From MPNO01 sp965205995 (lineage in GTDB: Bacteria > Pseudomonadota > Alphaproteobacteria > MPNO01): a stretch of 64,000 nt of DNA. Made by a program: the position numbers and the translations under genes. The stretch is taken from the NCBI GenBank assembly GCA_965205995.1, contig OZ242200.1, positions 2,046,001-2,110,000 on the forward strand, given 5' to 3'. Below, piece after piece: positions 33,193-42,257 of the stretch (positions are counted from its first letter, which is position 1; each line of letters opens with the position of its first letter). The notes under the pieces are model-generated. The model did no database searches. It was not told the DNA's origin and worked only from the letters and a program-made list of their open reading frames with translations.

Positions 33193-34098
33193 CTACCCGC
33201 CCGGGGTCGGCAGCGTGCCCGCGGGCAGCGATTCGATGTGGTCGACGATGGCGCCCGGCCGGGTGAACCAGATGCGGTCGGCGCGCGGGTGCTCGACGAT
33301 GTATTTGAGGATCCGGCGCAGTTCGGCGAGGCGGAACGGCTGGCCGAAGACGAAGGTGTGCAGCGACAGCGCGTAGACCAGCGGCTGGTCCTCGCACAAC
33401 CTGAGCATCTCGTCGACCTGGTCGGTCACCATCTCGGTGAGCTGGCGCGGCGTGTGGTGGCGGTTGAGCAGCGCCGGCGAATCGTTGAGCTCCACCGGGT
33501 AGGGCACCGAGAGGATGGGCCCGAACTTCGTGCTCATCCAGACCGGCTGGTCGTCGATCGGCCAGTCGAGCACGTAGCGGTAGCCGGCTTCCCTGAGATG
33601 GTCGAGCGTCGCCCCGGTCTCGGAGATCCACGGGCCGAGCCAGCCGCCGGGCCGGACCCCCTCCTTCTCGGCGAGGATCTGCGTCGCCTCCCGGATCAGC
33701 ACCCGCTCCTCGTCCTCCGTGAGGTCCCCCTGGCGCTCCGAGTTGGTGCGGCCGTGGCCGACGACTTCGTCGCCGCGGGCGCGCACCCGGTCCATGATCT
33801 GCGGCGCGTAGTCGTAGACCGCCGTGTTGACCAGATGGCAGGCCGGCAGGCCGAGCTCGTCGAACAGATCGAACAGGCGCCAGATGCCGACGCGCAGGCC
33901 GTAATCGCGCCACGCATAGTTGCGGATATCGGGCTGCGGGCCGGGCGCGGTCGGGGTGTGCCCCATCCCCTCGCCGTAGCTGAAATGCTCGATATTGAGC
34001 CCGATATAGAAGGCGAGCCGCTTGCCGTCCGGCCAGTCGTATTGCGGGCGCTCGACGATCGCCGAGTAGTCGTAGCGGCCGTGCTTGCGGATTTCCAT
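33193..34098 (-). CDS. Polysaccharide deacetylase family protein (PuuE allantoinase-like)
   Basis: A 301-residue NodB-fold protein. DYSAIVERPQYDWPDGKRLA and IEHFSYGEGMGHT at the N-terminus match the cofactor-independent allantoinase PuuE subgroup. The NodB segments are WRLFDLFDELGLPACHLVN, GDEVVGHGRTNSERQGDLTE (motif with His), and LDWPIDDQPVWM. This branch hydrolyses cyclic ureides and related amides rather than chitin. It follows a RidA gene on the minus strand with 45 bases between, so both probably handle nitrogenous ring compounds. Confidence 0.88.
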   Translation of the reverse strand: MEIRKHGRYDYSAIVERPQYDWPDGKRLAFYIGLNIEHFSYGEGMGHTPTAPGPQPDIRNYAWRDYGLRVGIWRLFDLFDELGLPACHLVNTAVYDYAPQIMDRVRARGDEVVGHGRTNSERQGDLTEDEERVLIREATQILAEKEGVRPGGWLGPWISETGATLDHLREAGYRYVLDWPIDDQPVWMSTKFGPILSVPYPVELNDSPALLNRHHTPRQLTEMVTDQVDEMLRLCEDQPLVYALSLHTFVFGQPFRLAELRRILKYIVEHPRADRIWFTRPGAIVDHIESLPAGTLPTPGG

Positions 34099-34143
34099 GA
34101 ACCTCCCCCGTCAGGCGATGCGCGGGGGACGGTACACGACGCC

Positions 34144-34539
34144 TCAGCCCTCGGGAACCACCGCGGTCGCCTCGATCTCGACCTTCGCGCGGTCCTCCAT
34201 CAGCGCCGAGACCTCGACCGCCGCCATCGCCGGATAGTTGCGCCCGATCACCTCGCGATAGGCCGCGCCGACCTCCTCGAGCCGGTCGAGATAGTCCCGC
34301 TTGGAGGTGAAATACATCGTCATCCGGACGATGTGCTCGGGCCCGGCGCCGGCCTCGCCCAGCACCGCGACGATGTTGACCAGCGCCTGGCGGAACTGGT
34401 CGGCGAAGCCGTCGCTCTCGAAAATCTCCTCGGCGTTCCAGCCGATCTGCCCGGCGACGAAAACCATGCGGCCGGACGCCGCGACACCGTTCGAATAGCC
34501 CTTGGGCCGGTTCCAGCCCGGCGGTTGCAGGATCTGCAT
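34144..34539 (-). CDS. RidA family protein
   Basis: A 131-residue RidA-type protein starting MQILQPPGWNRPKGYSNG, with VFVAGQIGWNAEEIFESDG and a C-terminal PAMAAVEVSALMEDRAKVEI. The Arg of the canonical (R)xAV-(E/G)V active-site strand is replaced: MAAVEV lacks the leading Arg. It may therefore belong to a non-deaminase Rid subfamily. AGGGGGAA before the ATG at 34539 supports this start over the ATG nine codons upstream. Divergent from the SDR gene, with about 80 bases between them. Confidence 0.85.
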   Translation of the reverse strand: MQILQPPGWNRPKGYSNGVAASGRMVFVAGQIGWNAEEIFESDGFADQFRQALVNIVAVLGEAGAGPEHIVRMTMYFTSKRDYLDRLEEVGAAYREVIGRNYPAMAAVEVSALMEDRAKVEIEATAVVPEG

Positions 34540-34618
34540 CGATTCCCCCTCGGCGCTTGTCAGCATCGGATCGTTGTTTTAAGCATAAAATAACTGGAGG
34601 CGAAGGGTCGAGCCCGCG

Positions 34619-35419
34619 ATGCCGGAAACAGAGCCGGAGACAAAATCGAGCGCCACGCCGCTGGCCGGCCGCCACGCGCTGATCACCGGCGGCGGACGGG
34701 GGATCGGCGCGGCGGTGGCGTCCGCCCTCGCCCGGCTCGGCGCCGACCTCACTTTGGTCGGCCGCGACGCGGCGCGGCTGGAGGAGACGGCGGCGGCGAT
34801 ACGCGAGACCGCATCCGTCGCGGTCCTTGCAGTTGCCGGGGATGTGAACGACGAGCACTCGATCGCCGCGGCGTTCGACCGGGCGGGCCCGGTGTCGATC
34901 CTGGTCAACAATGCCGGGATCGCCGACAGCGCGCCGTTCGCGCGCATCGACGATGCCCAGTGGGACCGGACGATCGCCACCAATCTGACCGGCACGTTCC
35001 GCTGCATGCGCATCGCCTACCCGGCGATGGTCGAGGCGGGGTGGGGGCGGATCGTCAACATCGCCTCGACCGCGGGGATCAAGGGATACGCCTATACCGT
35101 GGCCTATTGCGCATCGAAGCACGGCGTGGTCGGGCTGACCCGCGCGCTGGCGATGGAGGCGGCGCGGACCGGGGTGACGGCGAACGCGGTCTGCCCGGGG
35201 TTCACCGAGACCGACATGGCGACAAGGGCGATCGCCAACATCGTCGCCAAGACCGGGCGCGGCGAGGACCAGGCGCGGCGCGAGCTCGCGCGGATCAACC
35301 CGCAGGCAAAGCTGGTGCAGCCCGAGGAGGTGGCCGATACCGTCGCCTGGCTCTGCCTGCCGTCGTCGTCGGCGATCACCGGCCAGGCCATCGCGGTGGC
35401 CGGCGGCGAGGTGATGTGA
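34619..35419 (+). CDS. SDR family oxidoreductase (3-hydroxyacyl-CoA dehydrogenase-like)
   Basis: A 266-residue classical short-chain dehydrogenase. The cofactor motif TGGGRGIG is at about residues 22-29, NNAG appears as LVNNAGIADS at about 98-107, the catalytic Ser is in VNIASTAGIKG, and Tyr-Lys is AYCASKHG at about 161-168. A PGFTETDM segment fits hydroxyacyl-CoA or aromatic cis-dihydrodiol/2-hydroxycyclohexane substrates. It is the first gene of a four-gene overlapped operon with a MarR regulator, enoyl-CoA hydratase and acyl-CoA dehydrogenase, so a beta-oxidation-like step is most likely. Confidence 0.92.
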   Translation: MPETEPETKSSATPLAGRHALITGGGRGIGAAVASALARLGADLTLVGRDAARLEETAAAIRETASVAVLAVAGDVNDEHSIAAAFDRAGPVSILVNNAGIADSAPFARIDDAQWDRTIATNLTGTFRCMRIAYPAMVEAGWGRIVNIASTAGIKGYAYTVAYCASKHGVVGLTRALAMEAARTGVTANAVCPGFTETDMATRAIANIVAKTGRGEDQARRELARINPQAKLVQPEEVADTVAWLCLPSSSAITGQAIAVAGGEVM

Positions 35420-35958
35420 TGGAGGACGCGGGACCGGAAGCAGCCCCCCGGTTCGACGACTTCGAGACCGATCTCGGCGCGGACGACGGGCTCGAGCTTC
35501 GCGTCTGGCTCAGGCTGCTCACCTGCTCGACGCTGATCGAACACGGGGTGCGGCACGGGCTGCACCGGAATTTCGAGACCACGCTGCCGCGCTTCGACGT
35601 GCTCGCCCAGCTCCAGCGCGCGGGCAAGAGCCTGTCGATGGGCGATCTGTCGCGCCGGCTGATGGTCACCAACGGCAATATCACCGGGCTGGTCGACCGC
35701 CTGGCGCGCGACGGGCTGGTGGAGCGGCAGCGCCCGGACGGGGACCGGCGGGTCCAGATGGTCACGCTGACGGCTGCCGGCGCGGCGTGGTTCGAGCGCA
35801 TGGCGGCGGACAACCGGCATTGGGTGACGGGGATGATGGCCGGGCTCGGCCGCGAGGAGAAGGAGGCGCTGTTCGCCCTTCTCGGCCGGCTCAAATCGGC
35901 CGTGCTCGACGCCGGGCAGACGATGGAGGACGCGGATGAAGAAGATCAGCGGCGCTGA
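35419..35958 (+). CDS. MarR family transcriptional regulator
   Basis: A 179-residue winged-helix regulator. The DNA-binding core is FDVLAQLQRAGKSLSMGDLS, then MVTNGNITGLVDRLARDGLV and RRVQMVTLTAAG, framed by dimerisation helices. It is embedded inside a catabolic operon, starting at the SDR stop (TGATG) and ending 23 bases inside the enoyl-CoA hydratase gene. MarR proteins in such positions typically respond to aryl- or acyl-CoA ligands (for example BadR, CouR, FerR). Autoregulation of the operon is therefore likely, with a CoA thioester as the probable inducer. Confidence 0.9.
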   Translation: MEDAGPEAAPRFDDFETDLGADDGLELRVWLRLLTCSTLIEHGVRHGLHRNFETTLPRFDVLAQLQRAGKSLSMGDLSRRLMVTNGNITGLVDRLARDGLVERQRPDGDRRVQMVTLTAAGAAWFERMAADNRHWVTGMMAGLGREEKEALFALLGRLKSAVLDAGQTMEDADEEDQRR

Positions 35959-36754
35959 CCTCGCGCCCGAGCATTTCGACTGGGCGGTCGACGGCAAGGT
36001 GGGGACGCTCACCATCGACCGTCCGGAGCGCAAGAACCCGCTCACCTTCCAGTCCTATGCCGAGATCCGCGACATTTTCCGGGCGCTGAAATACGCCGAC
36101 GACGTGAAGGCGGTGGTGGTGACGGGCGCCGGCGGGAATTTCTGCTCGGGCGGCGACGTCCACGACATCATCGGCCCGCTGGTCCGGATGGAGATGCCGG
36201 AGCTCCTCGACTTCACCCGGATGACCGGCGATCTGGTGAAGGCGATGCGGGCGTGTCCGCAGCCGATCATAGCCGCGATCGACGGCATCTGCGCCGGGGC
36301 GGGCGCGGCGATCGCGATGCATTCGGACATGCGCTTCGGCACCGAGGCCGCCAGGGTCGCGTTCCTGTTCGTCCGCGTCGGGCTCGCCGGCTGCGACATG
36401 GGGGCGTGCAGCGTGCTGCCCCGCATCATCGGCCAGGGCCGCGCCGCGGAACTGCTCTATTCGGGGCGCGGCATGAGCGGAACGGAAGCGCTGGAGTGGG
36501 GTTTCTTCAACCGGATCTGCGCGCCGGAAGACGTGCTGGCGACCGCGCAGTCCGAGGCGAGGAAGCTCGCCGAGGGGCCGAGCTTCGCGCATGCGATGAC
36601 CAAGCAGATGCTGCACCGGGAATGGCCGATGGCGCTCGACGATGCGATCGACGCCGAGGCCGACGCCCAGGCGATCTGCATGCAGACGAAAGATTTCAGG
36701 CGCGCCTTCGACGCCTTCGCGCGCAAGGAACGCCCGGTCTTCGAGGGCGATTGA
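35936..36754 (+). CDS. Enoyl-CoA hydratase/isomerase (crotonase) family protein
   Basis: A 272-residue crotonase-fold enzyme. The oxyanion-hole segments are GAGGNFCSGGDVHDI at about residues 63-77 and ICAGAGAAIAMHSDMRFGTE at about 121-140. At the two positions usually occupied by catalytic Glu residues the sequence reads ...LAGCDMGACSVLPRIIG, with Asp and no clear Glu, so dehydratase, hydrolase or isomerase chemistry other than plain hydration is possible. The ATG is inside the MarR gene (23-base overlap). Its stop overlaps the dehydrogenase start as TGATG. Confidence 0.9.
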   Translation: MKKISGADLAPEHFDWAVDGKVGTLTIDRPERKNPLTFQSYAEIRDIFRALKYADDVKAVVVTGAGGNFCSGGDVHDIIGPLVRMEMPELLDFTRMTGDLVKAMRACPQPIIAAIDGICAGAGAAIAMHSDMRFGTEAARVAFLFVRVGLAGCDMGACSVLPRIIGQGRAAELLYSGRGMSGTEALEWGFFNRICAPEDVLATAQSEARKLAEGPSFAHAMTKQMLHREWPMALDDAIDAEADAQAICMQTKDFRRAFDAFARKERPVFEGD

Positions 36755-37932
36755 TGGCCGACCGCAGCTTCCTCGACTGGCCGTTCTTCGACGATTCGCA
36801 CCGCGCGCTGGCAGCGGAGGTCGAAACCTGGGCCGACGATGTCATAGCCCCGCTCGAGCATGAGGAGCCGCGCGACGACGCGGCGCTCGACGCGCTCTGC
36901 CGCCGCCTGGTCGGGCTGCTGGCCGCGGGAGGCTGGCTGCGCTATTGCGTGCCGGGATCGCATGGCGGGGCGACCGGGGGGCTCGACGTGCGCAGCCTCT
37001 GCGTGATCCGCGAGATCCTCGCGCGCCATTCCGGCCTCGCCGATTTCTGCTTCGTGATGCAGGGACTCGGTACCGGCGCGATCTCGCTGTTCGGCACCGA
37101 GGCGCTCAAGTCACGATACTTGCCCGAGACCGCGACGGGCGAGCGGATCGCGGCGTTCGCGCTGAGCGAACCGTCCAGCGGCTCGGACGTCGCGGCGATG
37201 ACCACGACGGCGACCGCCGACGGCGCCGAGTATGTGCTCGACGGCGAAAAGACCCTGATCTCGAACGCCGGCATCGCCACGCAATACGTGGTCTTCGCGC
37301 GCACCGGCGAAAGCGAGGGCGCCAAGGGGCTGTCGGCCTTCGTGGTCGATGCCGAGACGCCGGGGCTCAGCGTGCCGGAACGATTCCCGGTGATCGCGCC
37401 GCACCCGCTGGGCCGCGTCCGCTTCGCCGCCTGCCGGGTGCCGGCGGCGCGATTGCTGGCCCGGCCGGGCGAGGGTTTCAAGGTGGCGATGGCCACGCTC
37501 GACATGTTCCGCTCCACCGTCGCCGCCGCCGCGCTCGGCTTCGCCCGCCGCGCGCTCGACGAGACGCTGGCGCGCAGCCGCACCCGGATCGCCTTCGGCA
37601 AGCCGATCGCCGAGACCCAGCTGATCCAGGAGAAGATCGCCGACATGGCGGTCAGGATCGACGCGGCGGCGCTGCTGGTGTACCGCTCGGCCTGGACCAA
37701 GGACCGCTTCCAGGGAAGGGTGACGCGCGAGGCGGCGATCGCCAAGCTCTACGCCACCGAGGCCGCGCAGGAGGTCGTCGACCAGGCGGTGCAGGTGTTC
37801 GGCGGCCAGGGGGTGATCGTCGGCAACCCGGTGGAGCGGCTCTACCGCGAGATCCGCGCGCTCCGCATCTACGAGGGCACCAGCGAGATCCAGAAGCTGA
37901 TCATCGCCGGGCAAACCCTCGCCGCGAACTGA
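36754..37932 (+). CDS. Acyl-CoA dehydrogenase family protein
   Basis: A 392-residue FAD enzyme. The mid-domain FALSEPSSGSDVAAMTTTA binds flavin, LDGEKTLISNAGIA follows, and the C-terminal helical domain has RIAFGKPIAETQLIQEKIAD, VDQAVQVFGGQGVI and the closing RIYEGTSEIQKLIIAG. These are the standard family signatures and the length is normal. It oxidises an acyl-CoA to the 2,3-enoyl-CoA, which the preceding crotonase and SDR would process. ATG overlaps the crotonase stop (TGATG). A TRAP transporter follows after 120 bases. Confidence 0.93.
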   Translation: MADRSFLDWPFFDDSHRALAAEVETWADDVIAPLEHEEPRDDAALDALCRRLVGLLAAGGWLRYCVPGSHGGATGGLDVRSLCVIREILARHSGLADFCFVMQGLGTGAISLFGTEALKSRYLPETATGERIAAFALSEPSSGSDVAAMTTTATADGAEYVLDGEKTLISNAGIATQYVVFARTGESEGAKGLSAFVVDAETPGLSVPERFPVIAPHPLGRVRFAACRVPAARLLARPGEGFKVAMATLDMFRSTVAAAALGFARRALDETLARSRTRIAFGKPIAETQLIQEKIADMAVRIDAAALLVYRSAWTKDRFQGRVTREAAIAKLYATEAAQEVVDQAVQVFGGQGVIVGNPVERLYREIRALRIYEGTSEIQKLIIAGQTLAAN

Positions 37933-38052
37933 CGCCGGCGCCCGCAATCCAGATCCGGTTGATTTCTGCGGCTCCTGCCGTACCATCCTTGTCTTGCCTG
38001 GGGAGGAACAGGCGTGCGTGCCGTGTAAAGAGCCACATAGGGAGAAACGCCC

Positions 38053-39063
38053 ATGTCCGCCAGACGAATGCTGATTTCGTTCGCCGCCGCTACTGTCGCG
38101 GCCGTCGCAATATTCACGATGACCGCGCCCGAGGCGATCGCCGGGTCGAGCCTCAAGATCCTGAGGAGCTGGCCGCCGATCATCGAAGCCGTGCGCAGCA
38201 TCGAGCAGTATCACAAGCAGGTGGAGAAGGCCGCCGCCGGCGAGCTCAAGCTCTCCCAGGCGGGCCCCGAAGTGGTGCCGCCGCTGGAGCAGCTCAACCC
38301 GGTTTCGGCCGGCGTGTTCGACCTCCTGTTCAGCCACGGCGCCTACCACGCCGGCAGCAACGGGCTGCTGATGGGGGTGGACGCGCTCAAGCTCGATCCC
38401 GGGAAACTGCGTGAATCGGGGCTGTTCGACTACATCAGCAACAACTACGAAAAGCGGCACGGGCTCAAGCTGCTGGCGCTGACGCCCACCGGGCGGAACG
38501 GCTACCACATGGTGCTGAAGTCGCTGCCCGACCCGGAGACCGGGCTGAAGGGGCGCAAGATCCGCGGCACCGCGACCTACCACCCGCTGATCAAGAAGCT
38601 CGGCGGCTCGCCGGTGGTGCTCACCTTCGGTCAAATCTTTACCGCGCTCGAGAAGGGCGTGGTCGACGGCTATTGCTGGCCGGTCTACGGGCTGTTGGCG
38701 ACCAAGTTCTACGAGGCCGGCGCGAAGTTCGTCATGCGGCCGACGCTCGGCGTGTCGCGCAGCTTCACGCTGATGAACGCAAAGGCCTTCGACAAGCTGC
38801 CGAAGAAGCTCCAGACCATCCTGGTCGAGGAAGGCAAGAAGGTCGAATACTGGTCGATCGAGTTCTTCGACGACTTCATCGCCAAGGAAGAGGTGGAACT
38901 CAAGGGCTTGGGCGTCACCTACCACGACTATCCCGAGAAGTTCCGCCCGCATGTCCGCAAGTGGTTCAACGAGGGGGTTCTCCAACTGGTCGAGAAATAC
39001 TCCAAGGCGGACGGGGTGAAGTTCGTGGAGATGGCGCGGGCGGCGAACATGGTCGCCGAGTAG
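38053..39063 (+). CDS. TRAP transporter solute-binding protein (DctP family)
   Basis: A 336-residue periplasmic protein with a signal peptide (MSARRMLISFAAATVAAVAI..., cleavage likely after AIAG near residue 31). The DctP fold is recognisable from EVVPPLEQLNPVSAGVFDLL, GRKIRGTATYHPLIKKLGGS (the substrate-carboxylate strand, with its Arg in KIRG) and FTALEKGVVDGYCWPVYG. It captures an organic acid for the two membrane subunits that follow. GGGAGAAACGCCC before the ATG is a good ribosome-binding site. The nearby catabolic operon suggests an aromatic or aliphatic acid ligand. Confidence 0.92.
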   Translation: MSARRMLISFAAATVAAVAIFTMTAPEAIAGSSLKILRSWPPIIEAVRSIEQYHKQVEKAAAGELKLSQAGPEVVPPLEQLNPVSAGVFDLLFSHGAYHAGSNGLLMGVDALKLDPGKLRESGLFDYISNNYEKRHGLKLLALTPTGRNGYHMVLKSLPDPETGLKGRKIRGTATYHPLIKKLGGSPVVLTFGQIFTALEKGVVDGYCWPVYGLLATKFYEAGAKFVMRPTLGVSRSFTLMNAKAFDKLPKKLQTILVEEGKKVEYWSIEFFDDFIAKEEVELKGLGVTYHDYPEKFRPHVRKWFNEGVLQLVEKYSKADGVKFVEMARAANMVAE

Positions 39064-39146
39064 CCGAGCGAATCCGGCGCGGGCAGCCGGCTCCGGCTGC
39101 CCGCCGACGCTTCGCCCCACCGACGCTTCGCATGGTGTGAGCAGGC

Positions 39147-39632
39147 ATGACCGCCGTCCTCCGCATCCACGACCGCATCACCTATGCGCTGTTCACCATC
39201 GGCGTGACCCTGGTGGCGCTGATCGGCGTGCTCTACGTCTACGAGGTCGCGTCGCGCTATTTCTTCAACGCGCCGACCGACTGGGGCAACGACACGTCGA
39301 GCTTCATGCTGTCGGTCGCAACCTTCCTCTGCATCCCGCAGCTGGTGAAGGACGGCGGGCATGTCGCGGTGACGATCGTCTTCCAGTACGCGACGCCGCC
39401 GGTCGCGCTCTGGGTCGCCCGGATCACGGCGGTCGCGGGCGCCATCGTCTGCGCGATCGCCGCCTATATGGCGTTCGAGGAGACGTCGCGGCAGATCGTC
39501 AACGACATCCTGACCAACACCACCACGGCGATCCCGAAATGGTGGGTGACATCGTTCATCCCCTACGGCCTCGCCAACGCCGCGATCTATTTCGTGCGCA
39601 CGCTGAACCGCATACCCACGGCCGGGATCTAG
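39147..39632 (+). CDS. TRAP transporter small permease (DctQ family)
   Basis: A 161-residue protein with four predicted transmembrane helices: residues 10-32, 50-65, 88-110 and 133-150. The DctQ motif region is YEVASRYFFNAPTDWGNDTS in the loop after helix 1, the family's most conserved part. It pairs with the DctM protein starting 8 bases downstream to form the sodium-driven membrane part of the TRAP transporter. No unusual feature. Confidence 0.9.
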   Translation: MTAVLRIHDRITYALFTIGVTLVALIGVLYVYEVASRYFFNAPTDWGNDTSSFMLSVATFLCIPQLVKDGGHVAVTIVFQYATPPVALWVARITAVAGAIVCAIAAYMAFEETSRQIVNDILTNTTTAIPKWWVTSFIPYGLANAAIYFVRTLNRIPTAGI

Positions 39633-39639
39633 CCCGGCC

Positions 39640-40947
39640 ATGGAGTGGTATGTCGTCCTGATCGTCGGCCTGACCCTGCTGCTGGGGCTGTTCCTCTCAG
39701 GGGCGCCGATCTTCATCGCCTTCATGATCATCAACGTGATCGGCACGCTGGTCTATTTCGGCCCGGCGGGGTTCGGCATGTTCGCCAACAGCCTCTACGA
39801 CACGACCACCTTCCCGACGCTGATCGCGGTGCCGCTGTTCATCCTGATGGGCGAGTTCCTGTTCCGCTCGGGCGCGATGGACGTGCTCTACAACTCGCTC
39901 GACAAGCTGGTCGGGCGCTCCCGGCTCCGGCTCTACTACCTCTCGATCGCGCTCTCGACGATGTTCGGCGCGCTCTCGGGCGCCGCGATGGGCGTCGTCG
40001 CGATGCTCGGGCGGTCGCTGTACCCGGGGCTGATCGCGCGCGGATACGACCGCGGGATCTCGACCGGCACGATCCTCGCCGGCGCCAGCCTCGCCCCGAT
40101 CATCCCGCCGAGCATCCTGGTGATCATCATCGGCAGCCTGGCCCAGGTCTCGATCGCCAGGCTGCTGATCGCCGGGATCATCCCGGGGCTGATCCTGGCC
40201 AGCCTGTTCCTCGTCTACATCATCGTCCGGGTGAAGCTCGACCCCAGCCGGGCGCCGGCGGTCGCCGACGATATCGGCGACATCACCTGGGGGGATCGCG
40301 GCATCGCGGTGCTCAGGATGATCCCCTTCAGCATCATCATCCTCGGCGTGCTCGGGACCATCATGGCCGGCATCGCGACGCCCGAGGAATCCGCCGGCAC
40401 CGGGGTGCTCGGCACGCTGATCGTCGCCCGGATCTACGGGAGGCTGAACTTCGGGCTGATCAGGGAGGCCTGCGATTCGACGGCGCGGATCACCGCCATG
40501 ATCCTGGCGATCATGATGAGCTCGAAGATGTTCGGCCAGCTCCTCGCCTTCTCCGGCTCCACCACCGCCCTGGTCGGCTTCATCGGCGACATCGAGGTCA
40601 ACCGCTGGTTCCTGCTGTTCATCCTGATGGCGGTGCCGTTCTTGCTGTGCCTGTTCATCGACCAGGTGGCGCTGATGCTGGTCGTCATCCCGATCTACAT
40701 GCCGCTGTTGCAGCCGCTCGGCTTCGACCCGATATGGTTCTGGCTCCTGTTCCTCATCAACATCACGCTGGGAGGAATAACGCCGCCTTTCGGCTACACC
40801 ATGTTCGCCTTCAAGGGGGTCCAGCCAACCGTTCCGATGACGGACATCTACAACGCGTCATGGCCCTTCGTGTTCATCTTCCTGATCGGCATGGCGATCT
40901 TCGCCGCCTTCCCCGGCGTGGTGACCTGGCTGCCGAACCTGCTCTAG
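39640..40947 (+). CDS. TRAP transporter large permease (DctM family)
   Basis: A 435-residue protein with about 12 helices, the normal DctM length. Typical blocks are GAPIFIAFMIINVIG near the start, PLFILMGEFLFRSG, ALSGAAMGVVAMLGRSLYP, LAPIIPPSILVIIIG (re-entrant hairpin) and the late LGGITPPFGYTMFAFKGVQP. It forms the transport channel with DctQ and receives solute from the DctP protein upstream. The operon order P-Q-M is standard. Confidence 0.94.
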   Translation: MEWYVVLIVGLTLLLGLFLSGAPIFIAFMIINVIGTLVYFGPAGFGMFANSLYDTTTFPTLIAVPLFILMGEFLFRSGAMDVLYNSLDKLVGRSRLRLYYLSIALSTMFGALSGAAMGVVAMLGRSLYPGLIARGYDRGISTGTILAGASLAPIIPPSILVIIIGSLAQVSIARLLIAGIIPGLILASLFLVYIIVRVKLDPSRAPAVADDIGDITWGDRGIAVLRMIPFSIIILGVLGTIMAGIATPEESAGTGVLGTLIVARIYGRLNFGLIREACDSTARITAMILAIMMSSKMFGQLLAFSGSTTALVGFIGDIEVNRWFLLFILMAVPFLLCLFIDQVALMLVVIPIYMPLLQPLGFDPIWFWLLFLINITLGGITPPFGYTMFAFKGVQPTVPMTDIYNASWPFVFIFLIGMAIFAAFPGVVTWLPNLL

Positions 40948-41022
40948 GCGCCGCACCCGCCGTCGGCCAGGCGGCGCCTTCGCTCCCGCCACGATCGACC
41001 GCCCTAGCGAAAGGGATTCCGC

Positions 41023-42240
41023 ATGTTCGGATGCTTCTTCCCCAACCCGCGCGCGCTTGCCATCTCGGCGGTGGCGTGGGCGCTGGCCGCGCTGCTGTTC
41101 TGGTATTTCGTCGCCGCCGACTGGGGCGACCCGACCGGCCTCGCCGGGCTGGTCGGGGTGAAGGAGAAGACCGTCTGGGTCTATCTCTACGTCTTCCTCG
41201 CCTATGCCGCCTTCGCGGCCTTCTGGATGTGGTACCGGCCGCACAGATGGTCGCTCTGGTCGGTCGCGGGCGCAGCGCTGATCGTCTTCGTCACCTGGTT
41301 CCAGGTCCAGCTCGACGTGATGATCAACCAGTGGTTCGGGCGGTTCTACGACACCATCCAGAAGGCGCTGGCGAAGCCCGGCGCGGTGACCATCGAGGAC
41401 TATTACGGGCAGCTCGCCACCTTCCTGATGATCGCGATGGTGTTCATCGTGACCGCCGTCCTCAGCGCCTTCTTCACCAGCCATTTCGTGTTCCGCTGGC
41501 GGACCGCGATGAACGACCGCTATGTCGATATGTGGCAGAACGTGCGCCATATCGAGGGCGCCTCGCAGCGCGTGCAGGAAGACACGATGCGCTTCGCCAG
41601 CATCATGGAATCGCTCGGCGTCCGGTTCATCGACGCGGTGATGACGCTGATCGCCTTCCTGCCGATCCTCTGGGGGCTGTCGGTCCACATCAAGGAGATC
41701 CCGGTGGTCGGCGAGGTCGCCTATGCGCTGGTGTGGGTCGCCATACTCTGGTCGGTGTTCGGCACCGGCATCCTGGCGCTGGCCGGCTACCGCCTGCCCG
41801 GGCTCGAGTTCCGCAACCAGCGGGTCGAGGCCGCCTTCCGCAAGGAGCTCGTCATCGGCGAAGACCGCGAGGACCGGGCGCAGCCGCCGACGCTGGGCGA
41901 GCTGTTCGCCAATGTCCGGCGCAACTATTTCCGCCTCTACCTTAACTACCTCTATTTCAACGTCGTCCGCTACGGCTATCTCCAGGCCGGCGTCATCCTG
42001 CCCTATATCGCGCTCGGCCCGACCATCGTCTCGGCGGGGTTCACGCTCGGGGCGATGCAGCAGATCATCCGCGCCTTCGGCCGGGTGGAGAACTCGTTCC
42101 AGTTCCTGGTCAACTCCTGGACCACGATCGTCGAGCTGATGTCGATCTACAAGCGCCTCGCCGCCTTCGAGCGCGCCATCGCCGGCAACGACCTGGCCGC
42201 GATCGAGTTCGAGACCGGCCCGCGGCTCCCGACGGGGTAG
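41023..42240 (+). CDS. SbmA/BacA-like family transporter
   Basis: A 405-residue membrane protein of the SbmA/BacA family, proton-driven importers of proline-rich peptides, bleomycin-type drugs and B12-related compounds, needed for symbiosis in rhizobia. Marks are a paired-helix N-terminus (MFGCFFPNPRALAISA), VMINQWFGRFYDTIQKAL, FRWRTAMNDRYVDMWQNVRH with IEGASQRVQEDTMRF, and YYLRYLN-like NYLYFNVVRYGYLQ. It follows the TRAP genes by 75 bases on the same strand. Its C-terminus adjoins a palindromic repeat. Confidence 0.93.
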   Translation: MFGCFFPNPRALAISAVAWALAALLFWYFVAADWGDPTGLAGLVGVKEKTVWVYLYVFLAYAAFAAFWMWYRPHRWSLWSVAGAALIVFVTWFQVQLDVMINQWFGRFYDTIQKALAKPGAVTIEDYYGQLATFLMIAMVFIVTAVLSAFFTSHFVFRWRTAMNDRYVDMWQNVRHIEGASQRVQEDTMRFASIMESLGVRFIDAVMTLIAFLPILWGLSVHIKEIPVVGEVAYALVWVAILWSVFGTGILALAGYRLPGLEFRNQRVEAAFRKELVIGEDREDRAQPPTLGELFANVRRNYFRLYLNYLYFNVVRYGYLQAGVILPYIALGPTIVSAGFTLGAMQQIIRAFGRVENSFQFLVNSWTTIVELMSIYKRLAAFERAIAGNDLAAIEFETGPRLPTG

Positions 42241-42257
42241 GCGGATGGGGGGCGCGT

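Noticed and set aside
33158..35122. A 654-codon minus-strand open frame spanning deacetylase, RidA and SDR genes
   Set aside because: It crosses three well-supported genes, two of them on the same strand in a different frame, and its composition is Arg/Gly/Ala noise.
39645..41945. A 766-codon plus-strand open frame across the TRAP permease and BacA-like genes
   Set aside because: It is an Arg/Pro/His-rich shadow of the DctM and BacA-like genes, which have clear family signatures in the other frame. High GC keeps such frames free of stops.
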